Positions 53,035 through 63,331 of a DNA stretch of 64,000 bases are shown here, one piece after another. The notes beneath the pieces are model-generated. The model was not told the origin of the DNA, did no database searches, and worked only from the letters and a program-made list of their open reading frames with translations. The position numbers were made by a program, and so were the translations under genes. This DNA comes from Globisporangium splendens (taxonomy: Eukaryota > Oomycota > Peronosporomycetes > Pythiales > Pythiaceae): positions 1 through 64,000 of the forward strand of contig VFIW01000078.1 of the NCBI GenBank assembly GCA_006386115.1, in the 5' to 3' direction. Numbering within the stretch: position 1 is the stretch's first letter; every line of letters starts with the position of its first letter.

Positions 53035-53152
53035 AGCGGTCCTTCCAACGACCAAGCCAAGAAAGGTTTGACGAAGCGGCTTTGAGCACTTCGCGCATTC
53101 CTGTCCAAGACCTACTGCGAGCATCTATGTCTGAGAACATGGAAGCTAGTAG

Positions 53153-54181
53153 AACCCACTCGGTCCAGCAGTACCGGAAACTGTCGAGTTGACGAATGAG
53201 TATTTTCCTCATTTGTCTTCTTATGAGTGGTCGGCGCTGGAGCGGATGCGAAACGTCATCGGGGAGGCTGCTGTAATCAGCCTGCTACGATCGGCGTCTC
53301 CTGAAGACCAGAAGAACGCCGCGGTCAGTTTCATGCACCACGAGATTACTGAATCTCGAAAGCAGGTCGCAACCCCTGTTTCGTCCTTCAGGACGGTGCC
53401 GCTGAAGCTGGACGTCTCTCCGTACCGTGGCGGAGAGAACGAACCTCTTTCGAGATGGTTCGTCGAGTTGGATGCAGCCATCACTGCAAGACAACTTCGT
53501 GACCCAATGCAGCGAGTGTTGTTCGCGATGTCCAACCTTGCGGGTCGTGCAAAGAGCTGGGCTTATGGGAAGCGTTTGTCGGATCCAAACTGCTTCTACA
53601 GCTACGAAGACTTCAAGGCGGAGCTCAAGGCAGCGTTTGAACCTCCGCAGAGCGAGTTCCGTGCGCGTGCCGAGTTCCTCAAGCTTCGCCAAGGCCGTTT
53701 CGATCTGCATTCGTATGCACAACGAGCGCGCTTCCTGGTCTCAAGCATCGTGGACGAGCCGATTGACGTTCCAACGCAAGTTGTGACGTTCATGACTGGT
53801 CTGAACGACGGGCCAATCCGGAACCAATTGTTCCGTGAGTATCCCAAGACGCTGGACGAAGCCATCAGCCGCGCGATGCAAGAAGAGTTCAGCATCAAGC
53901 AAGCCAAGTTCCAAGGGTTTCCGTCAAGGCCACCAAGACAAGCGAATGTCGCGCACGATGGTCCAGAGCCGATGGACATTTCGTACATTTCCACGCCTGG
54001 AAATGGACGTCCTCACAACGATGGAAAATGTTTCCGTTGTGGGAAGTCGGGTCACTTCGCTCGGAACTGCAAAGTGTCTTTGCCTGACCGGCAAACGACA
54101 CAGGGTTCGCGCTCGAACAACTACGGTCGCGGCCGTGGGTTCGATCGTTCCCAACGTTCAAAAAACGGGAACGACCAGTAG
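53153..54181 (+). pseudogene. gag of element A
   Basis: Capsid/nucleocapsid protein, about 330 residues readable, with the retrotransposon-gag helical region (ENEPLSRWFVELDAAITARQ, FEPPQSEFRARAEFLKLRQG) and a CCHC zinc knuckle (CFRCGKSGHFARNCK). It is closely related to gag of element B. The first ATGs (53128, 53140) are in another frame and two TAG codons stand just upstream of 53153 in the gag frame, so a small frameshift removed the natural start. Confidence 0.8.
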
Positions 54182-54200
54182 GGGCGGGGCCTCCTACTGG
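54160..54200 (+). promoter_or_regulatory. -1 ribosomal frameshift signal of element A
   Basis: Slippery heptamer A AAA AAC at 54160-54166 in gag phase. After an 8-nt spacer comes a hairpin at 54175-54200: 5' arm CCAGTAGG, 3' arm CCTACTGG, extended by GGC/GCC with a bulge. The gag stop TAG lies in the 5' arm. The same cassette occurs in element B. Confidence 0.8.
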
Positions 54201-56489
54201 GCTCGAAAAGAGGACTGTGTTTGTGGAGACACAGGACTCTGGCCCCAATGTGCATGATGCACATGCAGTTTCCACGAGGGAGAACAGTGTCAGTTAAACG
54301 TCAAGTTTGATCGTTCTCAAAGTTCATGTAGACGGTATTGCAACGCCTCTACGTGCTTTGGTTGACACTGGTGCGTCGAGCAATTTTGTTCGAAATGAAG
54401 TGATCGTCAGGCATAAAGTACCAATGCCTGATGCGAATGAAGACAAGGCGATGGTTATTCGGTTGGCCAACGGGTCAACTGTGAAGATGCCAAAGCGCGT
54501 GGTGCGCTTGGCAATCAAGTGTGAAGATTTCCGAGGTGAAGACGAGTTCATTTTGCTCGACCTCGATGACAAGTTTGATCTGATTCTGGGCATGCCATGG
54601 TTGAAGCGTTATCAACCTAGCATTGACTGGATGAAGATGAAGATCTCCGTTGACAAGTCACACGATGCTGACTTGAGCTGTGTGACAACGGACGAAGTGG
54701 TGTGGGTGTATACATCTGTGGAAGAGATCCCAGATGACCCTCGTGATATTGCGGTGTGCGATGGCCCCCCATGTTCACGAGCGGTACCCATCTTGAAGAA
54801 GACGAACGGAGGTGGAGCAGTCAGGCGCCAACAAAAGACTGTCTCCTTTGCCATCGACCCCATGGATGAGGCGATGTGCGTGGAAGAAACGAATGGGAAA
54901 AGAGCCGAAGAGCCATCCCGAGACAAGACGACCAAGAAAAAGAAGCAATTATCGTCAAGTGTTGCAAGCGCAACGTGTGCCCCTGATCAAGGTACAAGTC
55001 AAGATGACGAAGGAAGTGTCCAAGCAAGAGTCACTTCGAGTGAATACGTGAACGTCTTGGTCTACAATGAAGATGGTGACAGCAACGTAATGCGTCACAT
55101 TGAAGTCGAAAATCCTCCAAGCTCTGTTGAAGAGTTGATTTCCTTGTTGTGGATGAGCAAGAAGACGCTGAAGCGTAGCCTAGCGAAAGGCGAAATTTCG
55201 CAGGTCTGCATGATCGTCGATGTTGACGATGCAGAAGACATCAACACGGTATCAGCAACGGAGGCTGAAGTGTTCGATGAAAAGACACGGAAGGAAAGGT
55301 TCGAGGAGCAGTCATGGGACGCTCTCAAGACGAACCCCGTGTATGAACTTGTCAAGGAATATGAGGACATATTCCCAGACAAGGTGCCGGACGAACTGCC
55401 ATTCGATAGAGGCGTTCGTCATGAGATTGACGTACTTCCTGGCACGAAGTATTGTATCACACGACAGTGGCCGTTGCCAAGAGAACAAGTCGTTGCGATC
55501 GACGAGTTCTTTGCGCAACGTGCTAAGGCTGGTCACATGCGAGAGAGCAAGTCTCCACATTGTAGCCCAACCTTCTGTGTGAAGAAGGCAACTGGTGGTT
55601 GGCGCATCGTCCACGCTTTCAACAAGCTGAACGACGCTACCATTCCAGCCCAGACTCCGGTTCCACGCAAGGATATGATCCTTGATGGAATGGTTGGCAG
55701 TACTGTCTTCAGTGCTATCGATCTGAAAGATGGGTTCTATCAGATTCGAATGCGCGAAGATGATGTACCACTAACCGCAGTGAGTACCCCGAGTGGTATG
55801 CTGTGGGAATGGTTAGTGATGCCACAGGGTTTGAAGAACGCTCCTGCGACTTTCAATAGGATGGTCACGAATCTACTTCGTCCATTGAGAGGGTTTGCAC
55901 CGAGTTACTTTGACGATATTTTCGTTCATAGTAAGTCCGCGAATGGGAAATCTGATGTCGATGTTCATCTAGATCATCTTCGTCAAGTCTTCCAGGTCGT
56001 GCGTGAAAACAAACTCTACGCAAACTTGAAGAAGTGCATGTTCTTCGCCCCCGAGATCCCTGTTCTCGGTTGTTTTGTGGGCAAGAGCGGTGTTCGAGCC
56101 GATCCGGAGAAGGTCAAAGCTATTGACGATTGGCCTGTGCCTCAGAATGTCAAACAGCTGAGACAATGGCTGGGTCTGGCCAACTACTTGCACAAGTACA
56201 CGCGCAATTATGCAGCGTTGGTGCAACCCCTCACACAGCTCTTGAAGAAAGACGTTGAGTGGGAGTGGTCGAAAGACCATGAGACGGCATTCGAAGAAGT
56301 CAAGAGGAGTCTTCGAGAAGCTCCTGTGTTGGCTCTGCCAAACCACGACAAGCCGTTCCACGTCGTCTGTGATGCGAGCGACTATGCCATCGGTTGCGCA
56401 TTGATGCAACACGATGATGAGGGTCAAGAGCGAGTTGTGTCGTATCAGTCACGACATCTCCGACCCGCAGACCGGAACTACCCAGTTCA
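54164..56489 (+). pseudogene. pol of element A: protease and reverse transcriptase, truncated
   Basis: In the -1 frame after the slippery site. A TAA nonsense codon at 54295-54297 precedes the protease (active site DTGASSNFV from 54364). Reverse transcriptase includes GGWRIVHAFNKLNDAT, IDLKDGFYQIRM and the catalytic YFDD at 55906-55917, then the start of RNase H (FHVVCDASDYAIGCALMQHD). Coding similarity ends at 56489. The readable frame from 54307 continues about 20 codons into the neighbouring LTR. Confidence 0.85.
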
Positions 56490-57096
56490 TGTAAGAGGCT
56501 ATCCGAGACAGCCTCAAACACGGCACGCACGCTTGCGCTTGAAGAGGGAGACTTGAGGGGAACTTGGCAAAAATGCAACTGAATTGAAATGAGCTTATGG
56601 TTCCTGACACTACATGTAAAACACCACTAGGGCTCCTAGAGGTTTTATAACTAAAACCTAAACATGCACAATAAAACCTATGAATCTGATATATAAAACC
56701 TTGGGTACACTGAGGTTGAACCTAGGGGATCTTCGAGAAACTTGAACTTGAAGTCCCGTGGAAAATTCCCTGCAAAGTGATTGGCTCGCGCCACACTTTA
56801 GGTGGCAGAGACACGTCGGTCTCATCACCAGTGCAGTTTCCCAAGTAGGAACCATCACTCACGTGTCTAGAGTACTGTTGTGCGTAATCACGCCGAATCT
56901 CAATGATTGCGAGCGACCAACACTCAACTCAGACACAGATTGCTCTGACGTCAGACGATGACGTCACCTGTGCATGTGGGGATCACTTTTATGTGTTTCA
57001 CCCAATATCTTCGCACCCACAATGCACTTCCACAAGGTGGTGTGTGACACACACAAAGAGCCACCTTGCATGTAATGGCAGCCTTAGCCCATTACA
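56490..57096 (-). repeat. 3' LTR of element B
   Basis: 607 bp. It contains the host-like core promoter GCTCATTTCAATTC (56594-56581, minus) and two TGACGTCA palindromes (56946-56953, 56959-56966). Roughly 5% different from the 5' LTR, with the differences concentrated around 56755-56815, where it instead resembles the LTR of element A. Confidence 0.9.
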
Positions 57097-57109
57097 TCAT
57101 CCCTCCCTT
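57097..57109 (-). other. Polypurine tract of element B
   Basis: Minus strand AAGGGAGGGATGA directly abuts the 3' LTR, the expected plus-strand primer position for reverse transcription. Confidence 0.75.
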
Positions 57110-57152
57110 AAAGTTCCATCACGGACTTTACTTCTTTCGGAAGAGGCACCCG

Positions 57153-57172
57153 CTCTCACTTTCCAATTGACC
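57153..57172 (+). promoter_or_regulatory. Inr/FPR-like core promoter before the antisense ORF
   Basis: CTCTCACTTTCCAATTGACC immediately precedes the ATG at 57173. It closely parallels the NRT2 core promoter (TCATTTTCCAATTTGCC). The inferred start site would leave a leader of under 20 nt. Confidence 0.45.
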
Positions 57173-58222
57173 ATGAAGCGATCAAGCGACCAAGTGAAGC
57201 GCGAAGAACAGCCCGAGCCAAAGCGGCAGCGGACGACTCCCGGCTTGTACGACATCTCCGCTATTCGCAAGAAGCGTGGAGGACGTCGGTTCTACAAGGA
57301 GTTGTTCTTCCTTTGGCGCAAGATGTCCGGCAGCGACGATCCAGGCCAGTCCAGCACAGCGAAGCTCGAGTCGTGGAAGACGTTTGTCCGACTCGAGAAC
57401 GAGAATCTTGTCGAGCGTTTGCTAGGGAACCTAGGAGGCACGCTCGAGAACGACCATAAAGAGCTTGGCTCTCGTCGTTCTAGTGCTCGCGAGAGCACTA
57501 CAAGCTCTGCTCGTAACTGTGAACCACGTCGAGAACATCAGACTGAAGAGTCTCTCGAGGTTCCCACGTGTCCGAGTCCGGCGGATAGCCAAGCCACCGT
57601 ACTCTGTAGAAGCGTTGACGGTTCAACGACTTCTCTCCTCGACGACGAGTCGATCGATCCTCGTGATCGACTATCGACTCAACGATCCAACGACACTCTC
57701 CCTGATGATCGATCAGAGGAGGTGGGGCTGAACGCGAAAACGATTGAGCGACTCTGGAAGTGGAAGAGTGCTCACCGCGCTCAGATCGAGGCTCTTGAAG
57801 TTCGCAACGCGGTACTCGAAGACCGGTGCGAAAGCCTCGAAGACTGGTTGAAGGAGCAGGAGTCGAAGATCGACTTGCTCTTCGATGGTCTTGCCCAGCG
57901 TTCGGCAATGGAGTCACATTTCGAACAAAGGTTCGAGAAGATTCAAGCCGAGCTTGAACGACTCCAGAAGGCTGAGAAAGCTCGTGATGCGTATCACGAA
58001 CGTCTACTGCGCTCTGTGGAAGAGGCAGGGACTTCTCTTGAGATACTTCGGAAGGAGTATCATGGTCGCCTTCTCGCGTTGGAGACAATAAAGGACGAGT
58101 CCTTTGATGTGCTTCAGCGCCTTTATGCCGAGAAGAAGCTCCATGGCGATGAGTTACAGACTCTTCGCGAGCTGGTGGAGCGACTTCAGGATCGACTTGA
58201 TCGTCTGCCAAAGGCTCTGTAG
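57173..58222 (+). CDS. Antisense ORF in element B: basic, coiled-coil protein
   Basis: 349 codons on the strand opposite to element B's genes, starting 77 bp inside the 3' LTR boundary and overlapping the integrase/chromodomain tail (57498-58222). The N terminus is basic with a nuclear-localisation-like cluster (EEQPEPKRQRTTPG, IRKKRGGRRFYKELFFLWRK). The middle is Ser/Arg/Asp-rich. The C-terminal ~160 residues are a strong heptad-type coiled coil (IERLWKWKSAHRAQIEALEV ... EKIQAELERLQKAEKAR ... LRELVERLQDRLDRLPKAL). No homologue was recognised. The two overlapping frames pair codon position 1 with 1 and 2 with 3, so wobble bases of one protein are constrained positions of the other. It may be a regulatory antisense protein or a chance ORF; the frame is also open back to 56903. 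Confidence 0.5.
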   Translation: MKRSSDQVKREEQPEPKRQRTTPGLYDISAIRKKRGGRRFYKELFFLWRKMSGSDDPGQSSTAKLESWKTFVRLENENLVERLLGNLGGTLENDHKELGSRRSSARESTTSSARNCEPRREHQTEESLEVPTCPSPADSQATVLCRSVDGSTTSLLDDESIDPRDRLSTQRSNDTLPDDRSEEVGLNAKTIERLWKWKSAHRAQIEALEVRNAVLEDRCESLEDWLKEQESKIDLLFDGLAQRSAMESHFEQRFEKIQAELERLQKAEKARDAYHERLLRSVEEAGTSLEILRKEYHGRLLALETIKDESFDVLQRLYAEKKLHGDELQTLRELVERLQDRLDRLPKAL

Positions 58223-61200
58223 GGTTCGCTGACCCACTTGGAAGGTAAGGCTTTAGTCTACCTACGTAGAACGTAGGGTGTAGTCGCATGCGTTTAGGAA
58301 TGTCTAGTGTGTAGGCATCACCATTGCATTTAACTACCCTGAACGGTCCAATATATCTTGGCAGAAGTTTCGAACTCCCCAAGTTAGACACTGCGTGTTC
58401 AGGTAGATTAGCCGTGCTAAGTAATGCAAGATCATTGATCTTATATACTTGCTTGTTCTTCCTTCCGCTCCTATCTGCTTGTTCCTTTTGCAGATCCTGA
58501 GCCTTTGCAATTGCGTCTCGAACAAACCTCACAACGGCTTGTCTCCTCACAATAAAGGCGTCGACTTGCTGTTCCTCACGACTTGTCATGTCGTCTAGAG
58601 GTTTCATCGAGTCAAAATTCGCTTTTAACTCTGTGACAGCATTCAGATCCGACTGTGGCTCCTTTGCCATAGTCTCTCCCCCACTTAAGGTAGAAACCTC
58701 TCCCACTAGTGACGCTGGCACTCTCGGGTGGAGTCCGTAGTTCACATAGAACGGGGTATGACCTGTCGAGACATGCGTGGAGTTGTTCAACGCAAACTCG
58801 GCAAGAGGGAGAAACTCACTCCACTCTCCGAAAGACGTCGCATAACTGCGCAACACGTCTTCAAGGACACGATTCACTCGTTCAGTTTGACCGTCTGTCT
58901 CTGGGTGTGCTGTTGTTGACATGGATAGTTTTGTATCCAAAATGCCAAACAGAGTTCGCCAAAACCTAGACGTAAACCGAGTGTCACGGTCTGATACGAT
59001 CTCCGAGGGCAGACCATGTAGACGGAACACCACGTCTACAAAGACTTTCGCAGTCATCTCTGCCGAGATCTTATCCGAGACCGGCGCAAGATGGACCATC
59101 TTGCTGAATCGGTCCACAAACACAACAGGATGCCATTGCGTCCGTGTTTGTCTCTGGAAGTCCGAATATGAAATCCATACTCACAGACTTCCAACTGTCC
59201 TGAGGGACAGGTAATGAACGAAGTGGGGCCCGAGTAGAGCCGGATGGCTTAACTCTTTGGCACACTTCGCAAGTACGCACATACTTGCGAACCCACTTGT
59301 ACATGTGAGGTCAGTAGTAATCTCGAGACAAGTTGAGAAACGTTTTCTCACGTCCGAGATGGCCACTCGAAGGACCGTCATGATACTCGTACAAGAGTCG
59401 ATGACGCAGACCTTCGTCGTTGGGGACAACGATCCTCGCTGGATCCCCTTCGTCAACCGTATAGTACAGCAGCTCATTGTGCATGCTGTAACGGTGAACA
59501 CGCGATCTTGCTCTTGGTGGGAGGTTTTGGAGTGCCTTCTCTGAGGGATTCTTGAAATACTTGATCAGTTCTTGGCATGCTTCGTCTTGCTTGTATCCCT
59601 CAGTGATCTCTTCTTGGACTGTGCTTGTCACTCCCGTAGCAATCGCGTTGACGTCTTCACAGAGTCGGCACGCTCCGTTCGTGTCGTCACTCTTGTTCTT
59701 CGGATCATAATCCGGACGTCTTGACAGCGCATCGGCAAGAATGTTTGACTTGCCGGGCTTATAATGTACAACAAAGTTGTACTCAGCGAAGAAGGAAAAC
59801 CATCTTGCCATTCTTTGCGATAGGTGAGGCGTCTTTACAGCTGTCCGCAGTGATGCGTGATCAGTGTAAATAGCGAACTGCTTTTCACCAAGCAAATAGA
59901 CTCGGAACTTTGCCAATGCATACTTCATGGCCAATAGTTCCTTGTCATGGACCGGATAGTTCCTCTCTGCGGGCCTGAGTTGTCGTGACTGATACGACAC
60001 AACTCTTTCTTTGCCCTCATCATCGTGTTGCATCAGTGCACACCCGATGGCATAGTCGCTCGCATCGCAGACTACATGGAACGGCTTCTCATGGTCTGCG
60101 AGAGCTAGGACAGGAGCTTCTCTTAAGCTCTTCTTTACTTCGGCAAACGCTGCCTGATGTTCCTCTGGCCATTCCCACTCATTATCTTTCTTCAAAAGAC
60201 TCGTGAGGGGTTGCACTAACGCTGCATAGTTGCGCGTGTATTTGTGCAAATAGTTGGCCAAACCCAGCCACTGACGTAGCTGTTTGACGTTCTGAGGAAT
60301 AGGCCAATCGTCGATAGACTTGACCTTCTCAGGATCGACCCGAACGCCATTCTTGCCAACAAAGCAACCGAGTACAGGGATCTCGGGGGCGAAGAAGATG
60401 CATTTCTTCAAGTTAGCGTACAGTTTGTTCTCACGCATAACTTGAAAGACTTGACGAAGATGTTCAAGATGAACATCGACATCTTTCTTCCCTTCCGAGG
60501 CCTTACTATGAACGAATATGTCGTCAAAGTAGCTCGGTGCAAACTCTCTCAATGGATGAAGTACATTCGTGACCATTCTGTTGAAAGTTGCTGGTGCGTT
60601 CTTCAGACCTTGTGGCATCACCATCCACTCCCACAGCATACCACTAGGGGTGCTAACTGCTGTAAATGGTACATCGCTCTCGCGCATTCGAATCTGATAG
60701 AACCCGTCTTTCAGATCGATCGCGCTAAAGACAGTGCTGCCAACCATTCCATCAAGGATCATATCCTTGCGTGGAACTGGGGTCTGAGCAGGTATGGTCG
60801 CATCATTCAATTTGTTGAATGCGTGAACAATGCGCCAACCGCCTGTGGCCTTCTTCACACAGAAGGTGGGACTACAGTGCGGAGACTTGCTCTCGCGCAC
60901 ATGGCCAGCCTTCTGTCGCTGCGCGAAGAACTCGTCGATCGCATCGACTTGTTCCTTCGGTAGCGGCCATTGCCTCGTGATACAGTACTTCGTTCCCGGA
61001 AGTACATCTATCTCGTGACGAATGCCTCTGTCCTGCGGCAATTCGTCCGGCACTTTGTCTGGAAATATGTCCGCATATTCCTTGACAAGTCCATACACGG
61101 GGTTTGTCTTTAGAGCGTCCCACGACTGCTCATCAAACCTCTCCTTCCGTGTCCTCTCATCTAACACTTCCGCAGTGTTGATGACATCGTCGGCAACTTC

Positions 61201-62204
61201 ATCGACGATCGCACAAATTTGCGAAATTTCGCCTTTCGCCAGGCTACGCTTAAGCGTCTTCTTGCTCATCAACGGCAAGGAAATCAATTCTTGAGCCAGA
61301 CTTGGAGGATTTTCAACTTGTACGTGACGCACTATCTGGCTGTCACCTTCTTCATTGTAGACTGCGACGTTCACATATTCGCTTGAAGTGGCTTGTTCTT
61401 GTCGCTTCACTTCATCTTCTGCTTCTCTTGTGTCTTGATCAGGGACGCTTGCAGATCTTCGTTCTTCTTCGTCGGTCTTCTTGTCTTCTTTAACCCTGCC
61501 AGAGCGGAACTCCACATCGCTCTTGGCTACAGGAGTAGTCTTTTTCTGGCGCCTGACTACTCCACCTCCAGTGGTCTTCACGGGCTTGTCATTTGAGTGT
61601 GAGGGGCCATCGCACGCCTGACTCTCATTAGACACATCTTCAACAGATGTATATGCCCAAATCACCTCTCTTGCTGCCTGGCAGCTGAGGTCTTCGTCGA
61701 CTTGCTTGTCGACGCTGATCTTCTTCTTCTTCCAGTCAATGCTCGGTTGGTACCTTCTCAACCAGGGCATTCCCAGAATCAGATCAAACTTGTCATCGAG
61801 GTCGAGTGCTATAAACTCGTCTTCGCCTCGGAAATCATCACATTCGATTGCCATACGCAACACGCGCTTAGGCATCGTCACTTTCGATCCATTCGCCAAG
61901 CGAACGATCATTTCCTTGTTCGAGATAGGCAGGTCCAAACCTTGCCTTCTCACCACTTGTGTGCGGACAAAATTGTTCGACGCACCAGTGTCTACAAGAG
62001 CCCGTAGAGGTTCTGAATAACCATCTACCTTAACCTTGTGGACTATCAAGGCTGGCTCTTGCTCGACACGCTCACATCTGTTCGCGGAAACTTCATGTGC
62101 ATTGCGCACATCGGGGCAAGAGTTCTGCGCTTCCACGACATTCACAGAACTCTTTGTTCGCCCAGTAGGGAGCCCCGCTCCTACTGGTCGTTCCCGTTTT
62201 TTGG
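57498..62204 (-). pseudogene. pol of element B: protease, RT, RNase H, integrase, chromodomain
   Basis: Expressed in the -1 frame of gag from the slippery site at 62202-62196. Protease DTG lies at 61992-61984, RT YFDD at 60531-60520, RNase H later (YTDHASLRTAV, GKSNILADALSRRPDYDP). The integrase zinc site has HDGPSSGHLG and CEVCQ, and the catalytic D, D, E fall in MDFIFGLP, VSDRDTRF and ETDGQTERVN. A GPY/F-like segment (PRYIGPFRVVKCNGD) is followed by a disordered linker and a C-terminal chromodomain (RFYRVRWLGYPPDSDTWEPR). Breaks: TGA at 59313-59311 inside the zinc domain, and a 1-nt frameshift near 59140-59150 after the first catalytic Asp. The coding potential is otherwise continuous, so inactivation is recent. 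Confidence 0.88.
62162..62202 (-). promoter_or_regulatory. -1 ribosomal frameshift signal of element B
   Basis: Slippery A AAA AAC (62202-62196) in gag phase, an 8-nt spacer, then an 11-bp hairpin with one bulged C and a GGG loop (62187-62162). The 5' arm CCAGTAGGAGC includes the gag stop codon. A -1 slip leads directly into the pol frame (KKRERPVGAGLPTGRTK). Confidence 0.85.
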
Positions 62205-63224
62205 CTGTTGGGAACGCTCGAATCGTCGGCCTCTGCCTGATCGATTCGATCGCGAACCGTGTGTCGCTTGCTGGCTTGGCAAGGACACCTTGCAATTTCT
62301 TGCGATGTGACCGGGCTTGCCACAACGGAAACACTTCCCGTCATTGCGTGGGTATCTGCTTGTAGTCGCATCGGCATACGAGATGTCCATCGGTTCTGGA
62401 CCGTCGTGTGTGACTGCGTGTTGTCGAACAGGGCGAGGGCCGAAACCGTTGAACTTGGCTTGCTTGATGCTGAATTCTTCTTGCATCGCTCGCTCGATGG
62501 CTTCATCCAGCGTCTTGGGGTACTCGCGGAACAGCTGGTTCCGAATTGGACCGTCATTGAGCCCTGCCATGAATGTCACAACTTGCGTTGAGGCATCAAT
62601 CGGCTCATTCACGATACTTGACACGAGGTATCGTGCTCGTTGAGCGTACGAGTGTAGGTCGTATTTACCCTGACGAAGCTTTAAGAACTCAGCGCGAGCC
62701 CGAAATTCGCTCTGCGGAGGCTCAAAAGCTCTCTTCAGCTCTCGCTTGAAGTCGCCCAGGTCGTAGAAGCAATGTGGCTCCGCCAATCGCTTCCCATACG
62801 CCCAACTCTTCGCTCGGCCCGCAAGGTTTGACATCGCAAACAACACTTGCTGCATTGGGTCCCGTAGTTGTCTTGCAGTGATCGCTGCATCCAACTCAAC
62901 GAACCATCTCGCTAGAGGTTCGTTCTCTCCGCCACGGTACGGAGATACATCGAGCTTCAGAGGTGCCACTCTCATCGTCGTGACAGGAGTTGCGGGCTGT
63001 CGATGAGAGTTCATGATCTCGTGATGCATGAAGCTCGTAGCCGCGTTCCTCTGCTCATCCGGTGACGCTGATCTCAGCAAGCTGATCACAGCCGCCTCAC
63101 CGATGACCGCTCGCATACGCTCGAGGGCTGCCCACTCGTGGCTCGACAAATGAGGAAAATGCTCATTCGTCAGCTCCACGGTCTCTCCAGGCATCGAGCC
63201 CATCGGCGTCTCAATCCCTTCCAT
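62181..63224 (-). CDS. gag of element B, intact
   Basis: 347 residues from the ATG at 63224 to TAG at 62183-62181. Capsid-type helical region (ENEPLARWFVELDAAITARQ, FEPPQSEFRARAEFLKLRQG, TGLNDGPIRN-like AGLNDGPIRNQLFREYP) and one CCHC zinc knuckle (CFRCGKPGHIARNCK), followed by an Arg/Gly/Ser-rich end. Packages element RNA into virus-like particles. About 100 nt of leader separate it from the PBS. Its last codons contain the frameshift site. Confidence 0.9.
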   Translation of the reverse strand: MEGIETPMGSMPGETVELTNEHFPHLSSHEWAALERMRAVIGEAAVISLLRSASPDEQRNAATSFMHHEIMNSHRQPATPVTTMRVAPLKLDVSPYRGGENEPLARWFVELDAAITARQLRDPMQQVLFAMSNLAGRAKSWAYGKRLAEPHCFYDLGDFKRELKRAFEPPQSEFRARAEFLKLRQGKYDLHSYAQRARYLVSSIVNEPIDASTQVVTFMAGLNDGPIRNQLFREYPKTLDEAIERAMQEEFSIKQAKFNGFGPRPVRQHAVTHDGPEPMDISYADATTSRYPRNDGKCFRCGKPGHIARNCKVSLPSQQATHGSRSNRSGRGRRFERSQQPKNGNDQ

Positions 63225-63316
63225 TGTTTCTCACAATCGGACAGGGGTCTTGGAGTGTCCGCGCACGCTACACAAGCGGCCTATGCAGACTCTTGACTTG
63301 GTCGTTGGAAGGACTA

Positions 63317-63329
63317 CGAAGTGCTACCA
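63317..63329 (-). other. Primer-binding site of element B
   Basis: Minus strand TGGTAGCACTTCG two bases after the 5' LTR, identical to that of element A. Likely primed by a tRNA ending GCTACCA. Confidence 0.65.
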
Positions 63330-63331
63330 GG

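Larger units (their letters stand above)
52371..56489 (+). mobile_element. Ty3/gypsy retroelement A, truncated
   Basis: Order: LTR, PBS, gag, frameshift signal, protease, reverse transcriptase, start of RNase H. It ends abruptly after the codons for RPADRNYPVH where the LTR of element B begins. RNase H, integrase and the 3' LTR are missing. Gag has lost an in-frame ATG and pol carries a nonsense codon, so the copy is dead. Confidence 0.85.
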
